Positions 46,074 through 56,546 of a DNA stretch of 64,000 nt are shown here, piece after piece (the first letter of the stretch is position 1; each line of letters starts with the position of its first letter). The DNA is taken from the NCBI GenBank assembly GCA_019752575.1, contig JAIELW010000004.1:124001-188000 (forward strand). The letters are read 5' to 3'. The stretch comes from Xanthobacteraceae bacterium (GTDB lineage: Bacteria > Pseudomonadota > Alphaproteobacteria > Rhizobiales > Xanthobacteraceae). Position numbers and translations under genes: made by a program. The notes beneath the pieces were generated by a model. That model searched no databases and was not told where the DNA came from. It saw nothing but the letters and a program-made list of their open reading frames with translations.

Positions 46074-47369
46074 ATGCGTGTTCTCGTTACCGGCGCCTAT
46101 GGCTTCATTGGATCGGCGGTGGCGGCGCGGCTGCTTACCGACAGTCATGAAGTCGCCGGTGTTGGCAGAAACATCGCCAAAGCATCGCTCCAGCAACCTG
46201 AAGTGCGCTGGATCGGACTCGATATCGCGAGAGCGACGCAAGCGGAAGATTGGCTTCCTCATCTGAACGGCATCGACGCGCTCGTGAACTGCGCCGGCGC
46301 GTTACAGGACGGCGGCAGCGACAATGTCCGCGGCGTGCATGTCGATGGCACCGTCGCGCTTTTCAATGCCTGCAAGAAAGCCGGCATCAAGCGCATCGTC
46401 CACATTTCCGCGATCGGCATCGACCGCGAGACGCCGACCAAATTTTCCGCAACCAAGCTGATCGCCGACGAAGCGCTCGCAAAGAGTGATCTCGATTGGG
46501 TGATTTTGCGACCTTCGGTGGTCTATGGCAGCAACGCGTATGGCGGCAGCGCGTTGTTGCGCGCGGCGGCGGCGCTGCCGGGATTCATTCCGGTATTCCC
46601 CGATACCGCGGAACTTCAGATCGTTCATCTAGACGATGTCGCCGACACGGTCGCCTTCTTCCTGAAGAAAGAAGCGCCGAAGAAATTGACGCTCGAACTA
46701 GCGGGACCGGATCGCTTAACTTTCCGGGAGATTGTGAAAGCCTACCGCCGCTGGCTCGGGTTTGGCGACGCACGCGAAATTTCAATTCCGCGCTGGCTTG
46801 CGGCCCTCGCATTCAAGCTGGGCGACGCTGTCAGTTGGCTCGGCTGGCGCCCGCCGGTAAGAACCACGGCACAACGCGAGTTGGCACGCGGCGCGGTGGG
46901 CGATCCATCGGAATGGAAACGCGTAACGGGAATTGCGCCGCGTTCACTGAAGCAGGCGCTGGCGCGCGAGCCCGCGTCAATTCAGGAAAAGTGGTTCGCG
47001 CGGCTTTATCTACTGAAGCCGCTGATGATCGGCGGACTCGCGCTGTTCTGGATCGTAACGGGTCTCATCGCGTTCGGGCCAGGGCGCGAAGCGGGTATTG
47101 TCCTAATGCTGCAGGCGGGCGCCGGCGCCTACGCTGCTGCGGCCGTTCTGGGCGGCGCGATGCTAGACATATTCATTGGAGCTGGCATAACGGCGAAGAG
47201 AACCGCGCGCTTTGCGCTGCTGGCTTCGATCGCCGTTTCGTTGCTCTATCTCGCACTCGGCGGCATGCTGCTGCCGAAATTGTGGGCCGATCCGCTTGGC
47301 CCGTTCGTGAAAATAGTGCCAGTGCTACTGGTGTCGTTCGCAACGCTCGCCATTCTCGACGACCGCTAA
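46074..47369 (+). CDS. SDR-family NAD(P)-binding protein fused to a DoxX-like membrane domain
   Basis: 431 residues from the ATG at 46074. The N-terminal 300 residues are an atypical short-chain dehydrogenase with the nucleotide loop VTGAYGFIGSAVAARLL and the WVILRPSVVYGS block of the NDUFA9-like/NmrA group; the catalytic Tyr-x-x-x-Lys is not obvious. From about residue 315 four hydrophobic helices follow (LKPLMIGGLALFWIVTGLIA first), as in DoxX-like domains. It overlaps the DUF2269 gene by one base. Function unknown; a membrane-tethered redox or assembly role is a guess. Confidence 0.8.
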   Translation: MRVLVTGAYGFIGSAVAARLLTDSHEVAGVGRNIAKASLQQPEVRWIGLDIARATQAEDWLPHLNGIDALVNCAGALQDGGSDNVRGVHVDGTVALFNACKKAGIKRIVHISAIGIDRETPTKFSATKLIADEALAKSDLDWVILRPSVVYGSNAYGGSALLRAAAALPGFIPVFPDTAELQIVHLDDVADTVAFFLKKEAPKKLTLELAGPDRLTFREIVKAYRRWLGFGDAREISIPRWLAALAFKLGDAVSWLGWRPPVRTTAQRELARGAVGDPSEWKRVTGIAPRSLKQALAREPASIQEKWFARLYLLKPLMIGGLALFWIVTGLIAFGPGREAGIVLMLQAGAGAYAAAAVLGGAMLDIFIGAGITAKRTARFALLASIAVSLLYLALGGMLLPKLWADPLGPFVKIVPVLLVSFATLAILDDR

Positions 47370-47839
47370 TGGCCTATTTCGATCTGAAATTCCTGCACAT
47401 CATCGGATCGGCGGTGCTGCTCGGCACCGGCGCGGGCATCGCGTTTTTCATGGTCATGGCGCACCGCTCGAAGGACGTCGCGGTAATCGCAGGAGTTGCG
47501 CGGATCGTGGTGATCGCGGACTTCGTGTTCACGGCAACGGCGGTGATCGTGCAGCCGATCACGGGAATTCTGCTTGCGGATGTGCAAAATTATCCGCTGA
47601 CCTCGAGCTGGATCGTTGCGTCGCTCGTACTTTATGTCTTCATTGGCATGTGGTGGCTGCCGGTTGTGTATTTTCAGATTCGAATTCGTGACATTGCGGC
47701 GAAAGCGGTGGCGGAAAACAGGGCGCTTCCGGCGGATTATTATTGGTACTACCGGGTCTGGTTTGCGTTCGGTTTTCCTGCGTTCTTTTCAGTCCTGCTG
47801 ATTTTCTGGCTCATGATCGCACGGCCGCAACTCTGGTGA
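47369..47839 (+). CDS. DUF2269 integral membrane protein
   Basis: 156 residues; its ATG shares a base with the preceding TAA. Four hydrophobic helices with the DUF2269 pattern: FDLKFLHIIGSAVLLGTGAG at the start and a conserved WWLPVVYFQIRIRDIA loop. Two His and a Trp-Trp pair sit in or near the membrane. Coupled to the SDR/DoxX gene, suggesting a joint function. Confidence 0.82.
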   Translation: MAYFDLKFLHIIGSAVLLGTGAGIAFFMVMAHRSKDVAVIAGVARIVVIADFVFTATAVIVQPITGILLADVQNYPLTSSWIVASLVLYVFIGMWWLPVVYFQIRIRDIAAKAVAENRALPADYYWYYRVWFAFGFPAFFSVLLIFWLMIARPQLW

Positions 47840-47893
47840 GTCTGGGTGGCGCGGGGTATCCTCGTGCCGCCACCGCGAGCGATGAGGCTCTGG

Positions 47894-48226
47894 ATGTTTA
47901 CCACCGTCGTGCAATTCCGCCTGCCATCGCCGATCACCATTGATGAGGCGTCGCGCCGCTTTCAATCCAGCGCGCCGAAATACGTGAAGCTAAGCGGCCT
48001 CGTCCGCAAGCACTACATCGTGTCGGAGGATGGCCGCGTCGCCGGCGGCGTTTATCACTGGACGTCGCGTGTGGCGGCGGAAGAGGTTTATAGCGGCGAG
48101 TGGCGCGAACGCGTCGAGAAGCTCTACGGTGCGAAGCCGGAAATTCTTTGGTTTGAAAGCCCGGTGTCGGTCGACAATGTCGCGGGCGGCGCGATAACCG
48201 TCGATAAAGCTGCCGCGAAGACGTAA
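47894..48226 (+). CDS. YdhR-like putative monooxygenase
   Basis: 110 residues from the ATG at 47894, with a GAGG six bases before; ATGs further upstream are possible. A small ferredoxin-like fold is suggested by VVQFRLPSPITIDEASRRF, SGLVRKHYIVSEDGRVAGGV and YHWTSRVAAEEVYSGEWRER, the pattern of the YdhR monooxygenase group. Function is unproven for the family. Confidence 0.72.
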   Translation: MFTTVVQFRLPSPITIDEASRRFQSSAPKYVKLSGLVRKHYIVSEDGRVAGGVYHWTSRVAAEEVYSGEWRERVEKLYGAKPEILWFESPVSVDNVAGGAITVDKAAAKT

Positions 48227-48230
48227 GACC

Positions 48231-48629
48231 ATGTCGCTGGCACCTATTCTCAACGCTTCGCCTGCGATCCAGCTTCATGCTTTCGCAGCGATGGCGGCTT
48301 TCGTGCTCGGCTTGCTTCAGTTCGCACGCCGCAAAGGCACGTTCTCGCACCGCACCTTCGGCTGGATCTGGGTCGTGCTGATGCTGGTCGTTGCGATCAG
48401 CTCGTTCTGGATTCACGATATCAAGCTCTGGGGCATCTGGAGTCCGATCCACATTCTGTCAGTCTTCACGCTGATCAATTTGCCGATCGCGGTGATGATG
48501 GCGCGGCGCCATCAGGTACGCGCGCACCGCGGCTGGATGATCGGAATCTTCGCCGGTGCGCTTGTGATCGCGGGCATTTTTACGTTTGTCCCCGGCCGCA
48601 TCATGCATGGCGTCATATTCGGCGGGTAA
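48231..48629 (+). CDS. DUF2306 membrane protein
   Basis: 132 residues with four hydrophobic helices. The DUF2306 pattern is clear: IQLHAFAAMAAFVLGLLQF, FSHRTFGWIWVVLM, and HRGWMIGIFAGALVIAGIFT, including conserved His residues facing the helices. It follows the YdhR-like gene by four bases. Function unknown. Confidence 0.85.
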   Translation: MSLAPILNASPAIQLHAFAAMAAFVLGLLQFARRKGTFSHRTFGWIWVVLMLVVAISSFWIHDIKLWGIWSPIHILSVFTLINLPIAVMMARRHQVRAHRGWMIGIFAGALVIAGIFTFVPGRIMHGVIFGG

Positions 48630-48750
48630 TAGCTCGCAAACCATTGAAGTCGCTTGCTAAATCAATGCGATTTACCACCCGATTTGCTGGCTTTACAGAC
48701 TGGAATCGGCTAGAAAACGGGCACTGATTTCAGCCGGATAATCCGCTCTC

Positions 48751-51459
48751 GTGGCCGACGAAAAGACACCCAATCCGGGGGACTTACCGCCCTCGGACAT
48801 CAAGCCCGTTTCGATTACGGACGAATTGAGCCGCTCGTATCTCGATTACGCAATGAGCGTGATCGTGTCGCGTGCGCTCCCGGACGTGCGCGACGGCCTG
48901 AAGCCGGTGCATCGCCGCATCCTCTATTCGATGAACGAGAACGGCTATCAATGGAATAAGCCGTACCGGAAATCCGCGCGCATCGTCGGCGATGTTATCG
49001 GTAAGTATCACCCGCACGGCGATCAGTCGGTTTACGACGCGCTCGTTCGTATGGCGCAGGACTTTTCCATGCGCGTCGAACTGATCGACGGGCAGGGCAA
49101 CTTCGGCTCGGTCGACGGCGATCCGCCGGCGGCGATGCGTTACACCGAGGTGCGGCTGCGCAAGATCGCCGATGCGCTGGTCGACGACCTCGACAAGCAG
49201 ACGGTCGATTATCAGGACAACTACGACGGCTCCGAACGGGAGCCGGTCGTGCTGCCCGCGAAATTTCCGAATTTGCTCGTCAACGGCGCCGGCGGCATCG
49301 CGGTCGGCATGGCGACGAACATTCCGCCGCACAATCTCGGCGAAGTCATCGACGCCTGCATCGCACTGATCGACAAGCCAGACATTACCCTCGAAGAACT
49401 GACCGAGATTGTGCCCGGTCCGGATTTTCCGACCGGCGGCATCATTCTCGGCAAGGGCGGCATCCGTCAGGCTTATCACCTCGGGCGCGGCTCGATCATG
49501 GTGCGCGGCCGGGTCGCGATCGAGACCGACAAGAAAGAGCGCGAGTCGATCATCATCACCGAGATCCCGTATCAGGTGAACAAAGCGTCGATGATCGAGC
49601 GCATTGCCGAGCTCGTGCGCGACAAGAAGATCGACGGCATCGGCGACATCCGCGACGAGTCAAGCCGCCTCGGCATGCGCGTCGTGATCGAACTCCGCCG
49701 CGAAGCCGTTTCCGAGATTGTGCTGAACCAGCTTTATCGCTTCACGGCGCTGCAATCCTCGTTCCCCGCGAACATGGTCGCACTCACCGGCGGCCGCCCC
49801 GCGACGATGAGCTTGCAGGATATGGTTTCTGCGTTCGTCGCCTTCCGCGAGGAAGTTATCGGCCGCCGCACCAAGTTCCTGCTGAACAAGGCGCGCGACC
49901 GCGCGCATATCCTGGTCGGCCTTGCGATTGCGGTGGCGAACATCGACGAAGTCATCAAGCTGATCCGCGGAGCGAAAGATCCGCAGACCGCGCGCGACGG
50001 CTTGATGGCGCGCGAATGGCCGGCGAAAGATGTAAAGGCGCTGGTCGAACTGATCGACGACCCGCGTCACAAGGTATCTAGCAAGGGCACCTATAAACTT
50101 TCGGAAGAACAGGCCCGCGCGATCCTCGACCTGCGCCTGCAGCGCCTGACCGCGCTCGGCCGCGACGAAATCGCAGCCGAACTCGATACGCTCGGCAAGG
50201 AAATCGCCGAGTATCTGGATATCCTGCGCAGCCGCGCGCGCATCCAGTCGATCATCAAGACCGAGCTTGCCGAGATCAAGAAAGAGTTCGCGACCCCGCG
50301 CAAAACGGAAATCTCCGGCGAAGAAATCGGCGAGATCGACGAAGAAGCGCTGATCACGCCGGAAGACATGGTCGTGACCGTGTCACACGCGGGCTATGTG
50401 AAGCGCGTGCCGCTCTCGACCTATCGTGCGCAGCGGCGCGGCGGCAAGGGCCGCGCCGGCATGCAGACGCGCGAAGAGGATTTCGTGAGCCGCCTGTTCG
50501 TGGCTTCCACGCACGACGAGGTACTGTTCTTCTCGTCGCGCGGCCGCGCCTACACGCTGAAAGTATGGAAGCTGCCGCTCGCGGCACCCCAGGCACGCGG
50601 CAAGGCCTTTGTGAATTTGTTGCCGATCCAGCCGGACGAAGCGATCACATCGATCATCACGATGCCGTCGGACGACGCCGAGCGCGAGAAGCTGAACATC
50701 ATGTTCGCGACGACCGCGGGCGGCGTGCGGCGGAACGCGCTCTCGGATTTCGTCGATATCCGCCGTTCCGGCATCATCGCCATGAAACTCGACGAGGGCG
50801 AAGCGATTGCGGACGTGGCGCTCTGCACCGATGCCGACGACATCCTGCTTTCCACAGCGGCCGGCCAGTGCATCCGTTTCCCGGTGAGCGACGTGCGTGT
50901 CTTCAAGGGGCGCGACTCCACGGGCGTGCGCGGTATCAAACTTGAGAACAAGGACAAGCTGATCTCGATGGCGATCATCCGCCATATCGAAGCGATCAGC
51001 GAGGAGCGCGTGGCCTATCTCAAGCTCGCCAACGCTGTCCGCCGCGGCGATGAAGCGGAAGGCGAGCCGGACGACGAAGAGAAGGTCGGCTCGATCGAGC
51101 TTTCGCAGCAGCGCTACGCCGAAATGGGCGCGGCGGAGCAGTTCATCCTGACGCTGACCGATCTGGGCTATGGCAAGCGGACTTCGTCGTTCGAATACCG
51201 GATCACCGGCCGCGGCGGCAAAGGCATCGTCGCCATGTCGCTCGGCAAGAAGAACGGCCGCGTGGTCGGCTCATTCCCGGTCGAGGAAAGCGACCAGATC
51301 ATGCTGGTCACCGATGGCGGCAAGCTGATCCGCACCCCGGTCAAAGACATCCGCATTGCGGGCCGCTCGACCCAGGGCGTGATCGTGTTCGATACCGCGG
51401 ACGACGAGAAGGTGGTTTCGGTCGAACGCATCCGCGAGGACGACGACAGCGAGAGCTGA
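48751..51459 (+). CDS. gyrA: DNA gyrase subunit A
   Basis: 902 residues from a GTG. GyrA cuts and rejoins DNA to introduce negative supercoils. The active Tyr is Tyr131 (AMRYTEVR). The C-terminal domain carries the GyrA box (QRRGGKG) that separates it from ParC. In the quinolone-binding region [19 protein letters not shown], the residue equivalent to E. coli Ser83 is Gln92 and Asp87 is Asp96. A C-terminal acidic tail ends the protein. coaD follows after 42 bases. Confidence 0.97.
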   Translation: MADEKTPNPGDLPPSDIKPVSITDELSRSYLDYAMSVIVSRALPDVRDGLKPVHRRILYSMNENGYQWNKPYRKSARIVGDVIGKYHPHGDQSVYDALVRMAQDFSMRVELIDGQGNFGSVDGDPPAAMRYTEVRLRKIADALVDDLDKQTVDYQDNYDGSEREPVVLPAKFPNLLVNGAGGIAVGMATNIPPHNLGEVIDACIALIDKPDITLEELTEIVPGPDFPTGGIILGKGGIRQAYHLGRGSIMVRGRVAIETDKKERESIIITEIPYQVNKASMIERIAELVRDKKIDGIGDIRDESSRLGMRVVIELRREAVSEIVLNQLYRFTALQSSFPANMVALTGGRPATMSLQDMVSAFVAFREEVIGRRTKFLLNKARDRAHILVGLAIAVANIDEVIKLIRGAKDPQTARDGLMAREWPAKDVKALVELIDDPRHKVSSKGTYKLSEEQARAILDLRLQRLTALGRDEIAAELDTLGKEIAEYLDILRSRARIQSIIKTELAEIKKEFATPRKTEISGEEIGEIDEEALITPEDMVVTVSHAGYVKRVPLSTYRAQRRGGKGRAGMQTREEDFVSRLFVASTHDEVLFFSSRGRAYTLKVWKLPLAAPQARGKAFVNLLPIQPDEAITSIITMPSDDAEREKLNIMFATTAGGVRRNALSDFVDIRRSGIIAMKLDEGEAIADVALCTDADDILLSTAAGQCIRFPVSDVRVFKGRDSTGVRGIKLENKDKLISMAIIRHIEAISEERVAYLKLANAVRRGDEAEGEPDDEEKVGSIELSQQRYAEMGAAEQFILTLTDLGYGKRTSSFEYRITGRGGKGIVAMSLGKKNGRVVGSFPVEESDQIMLVTDGGKLIRTPVKDIRIAGRSTQGVIVFDTADDEKVVSVERIREDDDSES

Positions 51460-51501
51460 CGCCGCCTTGCCCGGCGGCAGCGGGAGGGATAACCAATCGG
51501 C

Positions 51502-52005
51502 ATGGAACGCATCGGTCTTTACGCCGGCAGCTTCGACCCCGTCACCAACGGGCATCTCGATGTCATCGAGGCGGCGGCGCGCATGTGCGACCGGGTCGTA
51601 ATTGCGATCGGCGTGCATCCCGGCAAGAAGCCGCTGTTCGAAGCCGCCGAACGCAAGGCGATGATCGAGAAGGCGACCGCCTCCATTGCGCGCGCTTATA
51701 AGGTGAAGGTCGAAGCGATCACCTTCGACAGTCTGGTTGTTGCGGCTGCCAAGAAAGCGAAAGCGACACTTTTGATCAGGGGCCTGCGCGACGGCACCGA
51801 TTTCGACTACGAAATGCAGATGAGCGGCATGAACGGCGAAATGGCGCCCGCCATTCAGACCGTCTTCATTCCGGCGTCGCCGGCGACGCGGCACGTAACC
51901 GGCACGCTGGTGCGCCAGATCGCGGCAATGGGCGGCGATGTCTCCAAATTCGTGCCGGATTTTGTCGCCAAGAAACTCGCGGCGCAATACGCCGGCAAGA
52001 AATAG
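51502..52005 (+). CDS. coaD: Phosphopantetheine adenylyltransferase
   Basis: 167 residues, standard length. It adenylates 4'-phosphopantetheine in coenzyme A synthesis. The nucleotidyltransferase motif is [19 protein letters not shown], with [20 protein letters not shown] and [20 protein letters not shown] as family blocks. Followed closely by two cyclophilin genes in the order usual for Rhizobiales. Confidence 0.96.
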   Translation: MERIGLYAGSFDPVTNGHLDVIEAAARMCDRVVIAIGVHPGKKPLFEAAERKAMIEKATASIARAYKVKVEAITFDSLVVAAAKKAKATLLIRGLRDGTDFDYEMQMSGMNGEMAPAIQTVFIPASPATRHVTGTLVRQIAAMGGDVSKFVPDFVAKKLAAQYAGKK

Positions 52006-52022
52006 CGGCCGAGGGAACTCCG

Positions 52023-52646
52023 ATGCGTAAACTTCATCTCGTTGCGATTTTGTGTGCGCTGGCACTTCCTGTTGCGGCCCTTGCGCAGCAGGGCTTCGAT
52101 CCGTGGCGCGGTGCCGTGCCGGATCAGAAGGCGAAGCAGGAGAATAAAGCCGATACGAAAGCGCCGAAGAAGACGGCACAGACAAAAACCGGCGGCGACA
52201 CGCTGACGCTTGAGACGACCAAGGGCAATATCGTGATCCGGCTCCGCACCGACATCGCCCCGGCGCATGCGAAGCGTTTGCAGCAGCTCGCCAGCGAAGG
52301 CTTCTACAATAACGTGCCGTTCCACCGCGTGATCGACGGCTTCATGGCGCAGACCGGCGACGGCCAGAACGGCGACGGCAGCGGCGGCTCCCGCTATCCT
52401 GATCTGAAGGCCGAATTCTCGAGCGTTCCGTTCCGCCGCGGCATCGTCGGCATGGCACGCAAGGCCGGCAACAACAATTCGGCGAACAGCCAATTCTTCA
52501 TCATGTTCGCGGAGCAGTCGTCGCTGAACAATCAGTACACCGTAATCGGCGAAGTGATTTCAGGTATGAACGTTGTCGACAAGATCAACAAAGGCGAACC
52601 GCCGCGCAATCCGGACCGTATCGTTAAAGCGACTGCCGGACAGTAA
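52023..52646 (+). CDS. ppiA: Periplasmic peptidyl-prolyl cis-trans isomerase (cyclophilin)
   Basis: 207 residues with a signal peptide ending ALAQQ. A cyclophilin domain starts near residue 60 (DTLTLETTKGNIVIRLRTDI), with FHRVIDGFMAQTGDGQNGDG, FRRGIVGMARKAGNNNSANS and SQFFIMFAEQ. It should speed proline isomerisation in exported proteins. Paired with the cytoplasmic paralogue that starts 11 bases after it. Confidence 0.9.
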   Translation: MRKLHLVAILCALALPVAALAQQGFDPWRGAVPDQKAKQENKADTKAPKKTAQTKTGGDTLTLETTKGNIVIRLRTDIAPAHAKRLQQLASEGFYNNVPFHRVIDGFMAQTGDGQNGDGSGGSRYPDLKAEFSSVPFRRGIVGMARKAGNNNSANSQFFIMFAEQSSLNNQYTVIGEVISGMNVVDKINKGEPPRNPDRIVKATAGQ

Positions 52647-52657
52647 GGAAAGAGAAA

Positions 52658-53110
52658 ATGGCTGAAGAAAATACGTTGATGCTCGAAACCACGCAGGGTC
52701 CGGTCACGATCAAGATGCGTCCCGATCTCGCGCCGGGTCACGTCACACGCATCAAGGAGCTTGTAAAGTCCGGTTTTTACGACGGCGTCGTATTTCATCG
52801 CGTGATCGACGGCTTCATGGCGCAGACCGGCTGCCCGCACGGCACCGGCACCGGCGGCTCGGGCAAGAAGCTGAAGGCCGAGTTCAACGCGGCTCCGCAT
52901 GTGCGCGGCACGGTGTCGATGGCGCGTGCGGCCAACCCGGATTCCGGCGACAGCCAGTTCTTCATCTGCTTCGACGACGCGCGCTTCCTCGACAACCAGT
53001 ACACGGTCTGGGGCGAAGTGACTTCGGGCATGGAAAACGTCGATAAGATCAAGCGCGGCGAGCCGGTGATGAACCCGGACAAGATCGTCTCCGCAAAAAT
53101 GGCGGCCTGA
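52658..53110 (+). CDS. ppiB: Cytoplasmic peptidyl-prolyl cis-trans isomerase (cyclophilin)
   Basis: 150 residues, no signal peptide. Cyclophilin domain: FYDGVVFHRVIDGFMAQTGC, GTGTGGSGKKLKAEFN, GTVSMARAANPDSGDSQFFI and FLDNQYTVWGEVTSGM. A palindromic repeat separates it from queA. Confidence 0.92.
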   Translation: MAEENTLMLETTQGPVTIKMRPDLAPGHVTRIKELVKSGFYDGVVFHRVIDGFMAQTGCPHGTGTGGSGKKLKAEFNAAPHVRGTVSMARAANPDSGDSQFFICFDDARFLDNQYTVWGEVTSGMENVDKIKRGEPVMNPDKIVSAKMAA

Positions 53111-53112
53111 GA

Positions 53113-53229
53113 AATTTCCTCTCCCCGCCAAGCGGGGAGAGGATGGCGAGCGTAGCGAGCCAGGTGAGGGGTTTTCTTCGCGTCTGCTTCCCCCTCACCC
53201 CGACCCTCTCCCCGCAAGCGGGGAGAGGG
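53113..53229. repeat. Palindromic repeat of the CTCTCCCCGC family
   Basis: CTCTCCCCGCCAAGCGGGGAGAG at the left (arms CTCTCCCCGC / GCGGGGAGAG) and CCTCTCCCCGCAAGCGGGGAG at the right (same arms), with GGTGAGGGG pairing with CCCCTCACC between. Nested hairpins make the whole element self-complementary. It lies between ppiB and queA. Confidence 0.9.
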
Positions 53230-53239
53230 AGAAAAGAAA

Positions 53240-54325
53240 ATGCGGACTTCCGATTTCGATTTCGAGCTTCCACAGGAGCGCATCGCACTCCGGCCCGCCG
53301 AGCCGCGCGACGCCGCGAAACTGCTGGTGGTGCAGCCCGGCGCGCAGCCGGAATTTCGGGATCGCGTGGTGCGCGATCTGCCGTCGCTGCTCTGCAAGGG
53401 CGACGTGCTCGTCGTCAACGACACCAAAGTCATTCCGGCGCGGCTGATAGGCTCGCGCGAACGCAACGGCGTTAGCGTCGATGTCGAGGCGACATTGTTA
53501 AAGCGGCTCTCGCCCGAACGTTGGCAGGCTTTGGCCAAGCCCGCGAAGCGTTTGCATGCCGGCGACCGTATCCGCTTCGGTCACGAGTCGCGCGTTTGCC
53601 TGCTCGGCGCACTCGATGCGACGGTCGAGGAGAAAGGCGAGGGCGGCGAGATCACCTTGCGCTTCGATTTCCATGGTGCCGTGCTCGACGAAGCGATCGA
53701 TGCGCTCGGTCATATTCCGCTGCCGCCTTACATTGCATCCAAGCGCGAAGACGACGAACGCGACCGCAGCGACTACCAGACCGCGTTCGCCAAATATGAG
53801 GGATCGGTCGCGGCCCCGACCGCGGGACTGCATTTCACAGAGAGTCTTTTAAAACAGCTCGCAGAAGCAGACGTAGGCTTGCAGCGGCTTACCTTGCATG
53901 TCGGTGCTGGGACGTTTCTGCCGGTGAAGACCGGCGACATCGCTGCCCACAAGATGCATGCGGAATATGGTGTGATCTCGCGGGAGGCCGCCAGCGCGAT
54001 CAACAGCGCGCGCGCGAAGGCCGGCCGGATCGTTGCCGTCGGTACCACTACGCTGCGGCTCCTGGAGTCCGCCGCTGACGAAACCGGCGCGATCAAACCG
54101 TTCACGGGCGAAACCGGCATCTTCATCACGCCCGGCTACCGCTTCCGCGCGGCCGATGCGTTGCTCACGAATTTTCATCTACCGCGCTCGACGCTATTCA
54201 TGCTGGTGAGCGCCTTCGCCGGGCTTGATCGTATGAAGCATGCGTATCACCACGCGATCGCGAACGGCTACCGCTTTTACTCCTATGGCGACGGCAGTTT
54301 GCTCTTTCCAGAAGCGCCGCGTTAA
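53240..54325 (+). CDS. queA: S-adenosylmethionine:tRNA ribosyltransferase-isomerase
   Basis: 361 residues. QueA moves the ribosyl part of SAM to preQ1 in tRNA to make epoxyqueuosine. The family start is [19 protein letters not shown]; other blocks are [45 protein letters not shown] and [19 protein letters not shown]. tgt follows after ten bases, so the two steps of queuosine insertion are encoded together. Confidence 0.95.
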   Translation: MRTSDFDFELPQERIALRPAEPRDAAKLLVVQPGAQPEFRDRVVRDLPSLLCKGDVLVVNDTKVIPARLIGSRERNGVSVDVEATLLKRLSPERWQALAKPAKRLHAGDRIRFGHESRVCLLGALDATVEEKGEGGEITLRFDFHGAVLDEAIDALGHIPLPPYIASKREDDERDRSDYQTAFAKYEGSVAAPTAGLHFTESLLKQLAEADVGLQRLTLHVGAGTFLPVKTGDIAAHKMHAEYGVISREAASAINSARAKAGRIVAVGTTTLRLLESAADETGAIKPFTGETGIFITPGYRFRAADALLTNFHLPRSTLFMLVSAFAGLDRMKHAYHHAIANGYRFYSYGDGSLLFPEAPR

Positions 54326-54335
54326 AAGCGCCATA

Positions 54336-55454
54336 ATGAAATTCAGCATCAATGCAACGGACGGAGCGGCGCGCTGCGGTGAGCTTGCAACTTCGCGTGG
54401 CACCATCCGCACCCCGGCTTTTATGCCAGTCGGTACCGCGGCGACCGTGAAAGCCATGCTGCCGGAGACGGTGCGCGCAACCGGCGCCGATATCGTGCTC
54501 GGCAACGTCTATCATTTGATGCTGCGTCCGGGCGCGGAGCGGATTGCGAAGCTCGGCGGTCTGCATAAGTTCATGAACTGGAGCGGGCCGATCCTGACCG
54601 ACTCCGGCGGGTTTCAGGTGATGTCGCTGGCGAAGCTGCGAACGCTCGACGAGAACGGCGTGAAATTCCGCTCGCATATCGACGGCACGGCATACCAACT
54701 CACTCCCGAGCGCGCGATGGAAATTCAGGAACTGCTCGGTTCCGATATTTCGATGCAGCTCGACGAATGTGTCCGGCTTCCGTGCAGCGATGATGAGCAG
54801 GAACGCGCAATGAGGCTTTCGCTGCGCTGGGCGGAGCGATCGAAACGCGCTTTCGGCACGCCGAAAGATCGCGCAGTCTTCGGCATCGTGCAGGGCGGTG
54901 CATCGAAACCGTTGCGGCTCATGTCTGCCAAAGCACTCGCCGACATCGGCTTCGACGGTTACGCAATCGGCGGTCTTGCCGTCGGTGAGCCGCAGGCAGT
55001 AATGCTCGATATGATCGAGACGACGGTTCCGTTGCTGCCTGCCGACAAACCGCGTTATCTCATGGGCGTCGGCACGCCGGACGATCTTTTGAAAGCGGTC
55101 GCGCGCGGTATCGATATGTTCGACTGCGTAATGCCGACCCGCGCCGGCAGACACGGACTCGCCTATACGCGTTTCGGGCAGTTGAATCTGAAGAATGCGC
55201 GGCACGCCGACGATCCGCGGCCGCTCGATGAAACAAGCGATTGCCCGGCAGCGCGCGATTACTCGCGGGCCTATCTCCATCATCTCATTAAAGCGAACGA
55301 GATTCTTAGCGCGATGCTCTTGAGCTGGGTGAACGTCGCTTATTACCAGTCGCTGATGGCAGGTACGCGCGAAGCGATCGGCAAAGGCCGCTTCGCGGAC
55401 TATGCAGCGGAAACCGCCGAAGGCTGGACGCGAGGCGAGGCCGAAGCGGCGTAA
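54336..55454 (+). CDS. tgt: tRNA-guanine transglycosylase
   Basis: 372 residues from the ATG at 54336. It swaps guanine 34 of tRNAs with GUN anticodons for preQ1. The two catalytic Asp are in [10 protein letters not shown] and [15 protein letters not shown]. The C-terminal zinc site is largely gone: the expected Cys-x-Cys-x-x-Cys is Ser301-x-Cys303-x-x-Ala306, and the distal His is Val332. All four positions lie exactly 17 residues before Cys318/320/323 and His349 of the Zymomonas enzyme. The fold around them ([11 protein letters not shown]) is preserved. Confidence 0.94.
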   Translation: MKFSINATDGAARCGELATSRGTIRTPAFMPVGTAATVKAMLPETVRATGADIVLGNVYHLMLRPGAERIAKLGGLHKFMNWSGPILTDSGGFQVMSLAKLRTLDENGVKFRSHIDGTAYQLTPERAMEIQELLGSDISMQLDECVRLPCSDDEQERAMRLSLRWAERSKRAFGTPKDRAVFGIVQGGASKPLRLMSAKALADIGFDGYAIGGLAVGEPQAVMLDMIETTVPLLPADKPRYLMGVGTPDDLLKAVARGIDMFDCVMPTRAGRHGLAYTRFGQLNLKNARHADDPRPLDETSDCPAARDYSRAYLHHLIKANEILSAMLLSWVNVAYYQSLMAGTREAIGKGRFADYAAETAEGWTRGEAEAA

Positions 55455-55457
55455 CGA

Positions 55458-56540
55458 TCAGCGCAGATTGAAGCGCACGGGTGCCGCAAAGGTCATGCTG
55501 CCGCGGCCCAGCGACGGCGGGATCGGCGGGAAGGGCGAAGCGCGCTGCACCATCGCGAGTGCCGCCTGATCGAGAATACCGGTACCGCTGGTGCCTGCGA
55601 GCGAAACCGAAATCACGTTGCCGCTCGCGCCGAGCGTAAAGCGAACCGTGCTGACGCCGGTGATTTTCGCGGCGCGCGCCTGCTCCGGATAAACGCGAAA
55701 TTGCTGCAGGTGCGCGAGCACGATCGCGTTGTAGGACGAAGCGTCCGCCTGTCCGCCGTTCTGAATGAAGCCGTTAGCGCCGGTCTGGCTCTGATTGCCG
55801 TTATTCGCAGCCGCGCGGTTCGGCGCGGCGGCGATGCTCGGAGCTGCCTGCTCCTGTTTCTTCTTCTGCTCTTCCGTCTTCTTGGTGACGGCCTTCTGCT
55901 GCTCTGCCTTCGGCTCTTCTTTCTTCTCCTGATTGGGAGACTGCGCGGCTGTGCTGGTTTCCGCTTTGCGCGGAGCAGCGAGTTCTTCCTTCGGCAGTGC
56001 GAAGGTTGGCGCGTTGTCCGGCGCGGTCTCGGCTTTCTGCGCTTGCTTCTGCTTTTCCTGCTGCTTGATCTGCGGCGGCGTATTGGTCTGCTGGCTCGCG
56101 TCGGGCGCCGTCATATTGGTCGGCAATTTCGAGGGCGGCAGCTTCGCTTCCGCGACGATGTCGATGTCGAGCACGACGGTGCCGTCCGAGCTTTGCACGC
56201 CGCCCGCATTGGCCGCGCGTTCGACGTCGCGCACGAACTGGAAGTGCAGCAGCGCGAAGACCACGAGGTGCAAGAGCAATGCGCCGATCAGCGTCTGCTG
56301 CAGGCGCCCGCGATAGCGCTGCGGCAGAATCGTCGGCCGCTCTGCCGAAGGCAGGACCGAGGCTTTGGTCTTGCGCTTCTTGGCCGAAGCCGGGCTCTTG
56401 CTTTCGATTTCGACGGCAGGCGCGGATTTGCCGGACTTCGCGTCTTCCACGCGGCTGGCGCGCAGCCGGAACGGCAGGATGGTCGCGCTCGATGGCGCTT
56501 CTTCATCCCGCCGTGCAGGTTTTGGCGCGCTGCCGATCAT
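55458..56540 (-). CDS. TonB-family energy transducer
   Basis: 360 residues: a cytoplasmic N-terminus of about 85 residues, one membrane helix (TLIGALLLHLVVFALLHF), a long Gln/Lys/Pro-rich periplasmic span (about 150-265) and a C-terminal TonB domain (about 275-360) with FRVYPEQARAAKITGVSTVR and ASPFPPIPPSLGRGSM. It would pass inner-membrane energy to the heme receptor HmuR. It lies six bases after hmuQ, in the same leftward unit; no exbB or exbD is seen in the window. Confidence 0.88.
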   Translation of the reverse strand: MIGSAPKPARRDEEAPSSATILPFRLRASRVEDAKSGKSAPAVEIESKSPASAKKRKTKASVLPSAERPTILPQRYRGRLQQTLIGALLLHLVVFALLHFQFVRDVERAANAGGVQSSDGTVVLDIDIVAEAKLPPSKLPTNMTAPDASQQTNTPPQIKQQEKQKQAQKAETAPDNAPTFALPKEELAAPRKAETSTAAQSPNQEKKEEPKAEQQKAVTKKTEEQKKKQEQAAPSIAAAPNRAAANNGNQSQTGANGFIQNGGQADASSYNAIVLAHLQQFRVYPEQARAAKITGVSTVRFTLGASGNVISVSLAGTSGTGILDQAALAMVQRASPFPPIPPSLGRGSMTFAAPVRFNLR

Positions 56541-56546
56541 GCTGCT

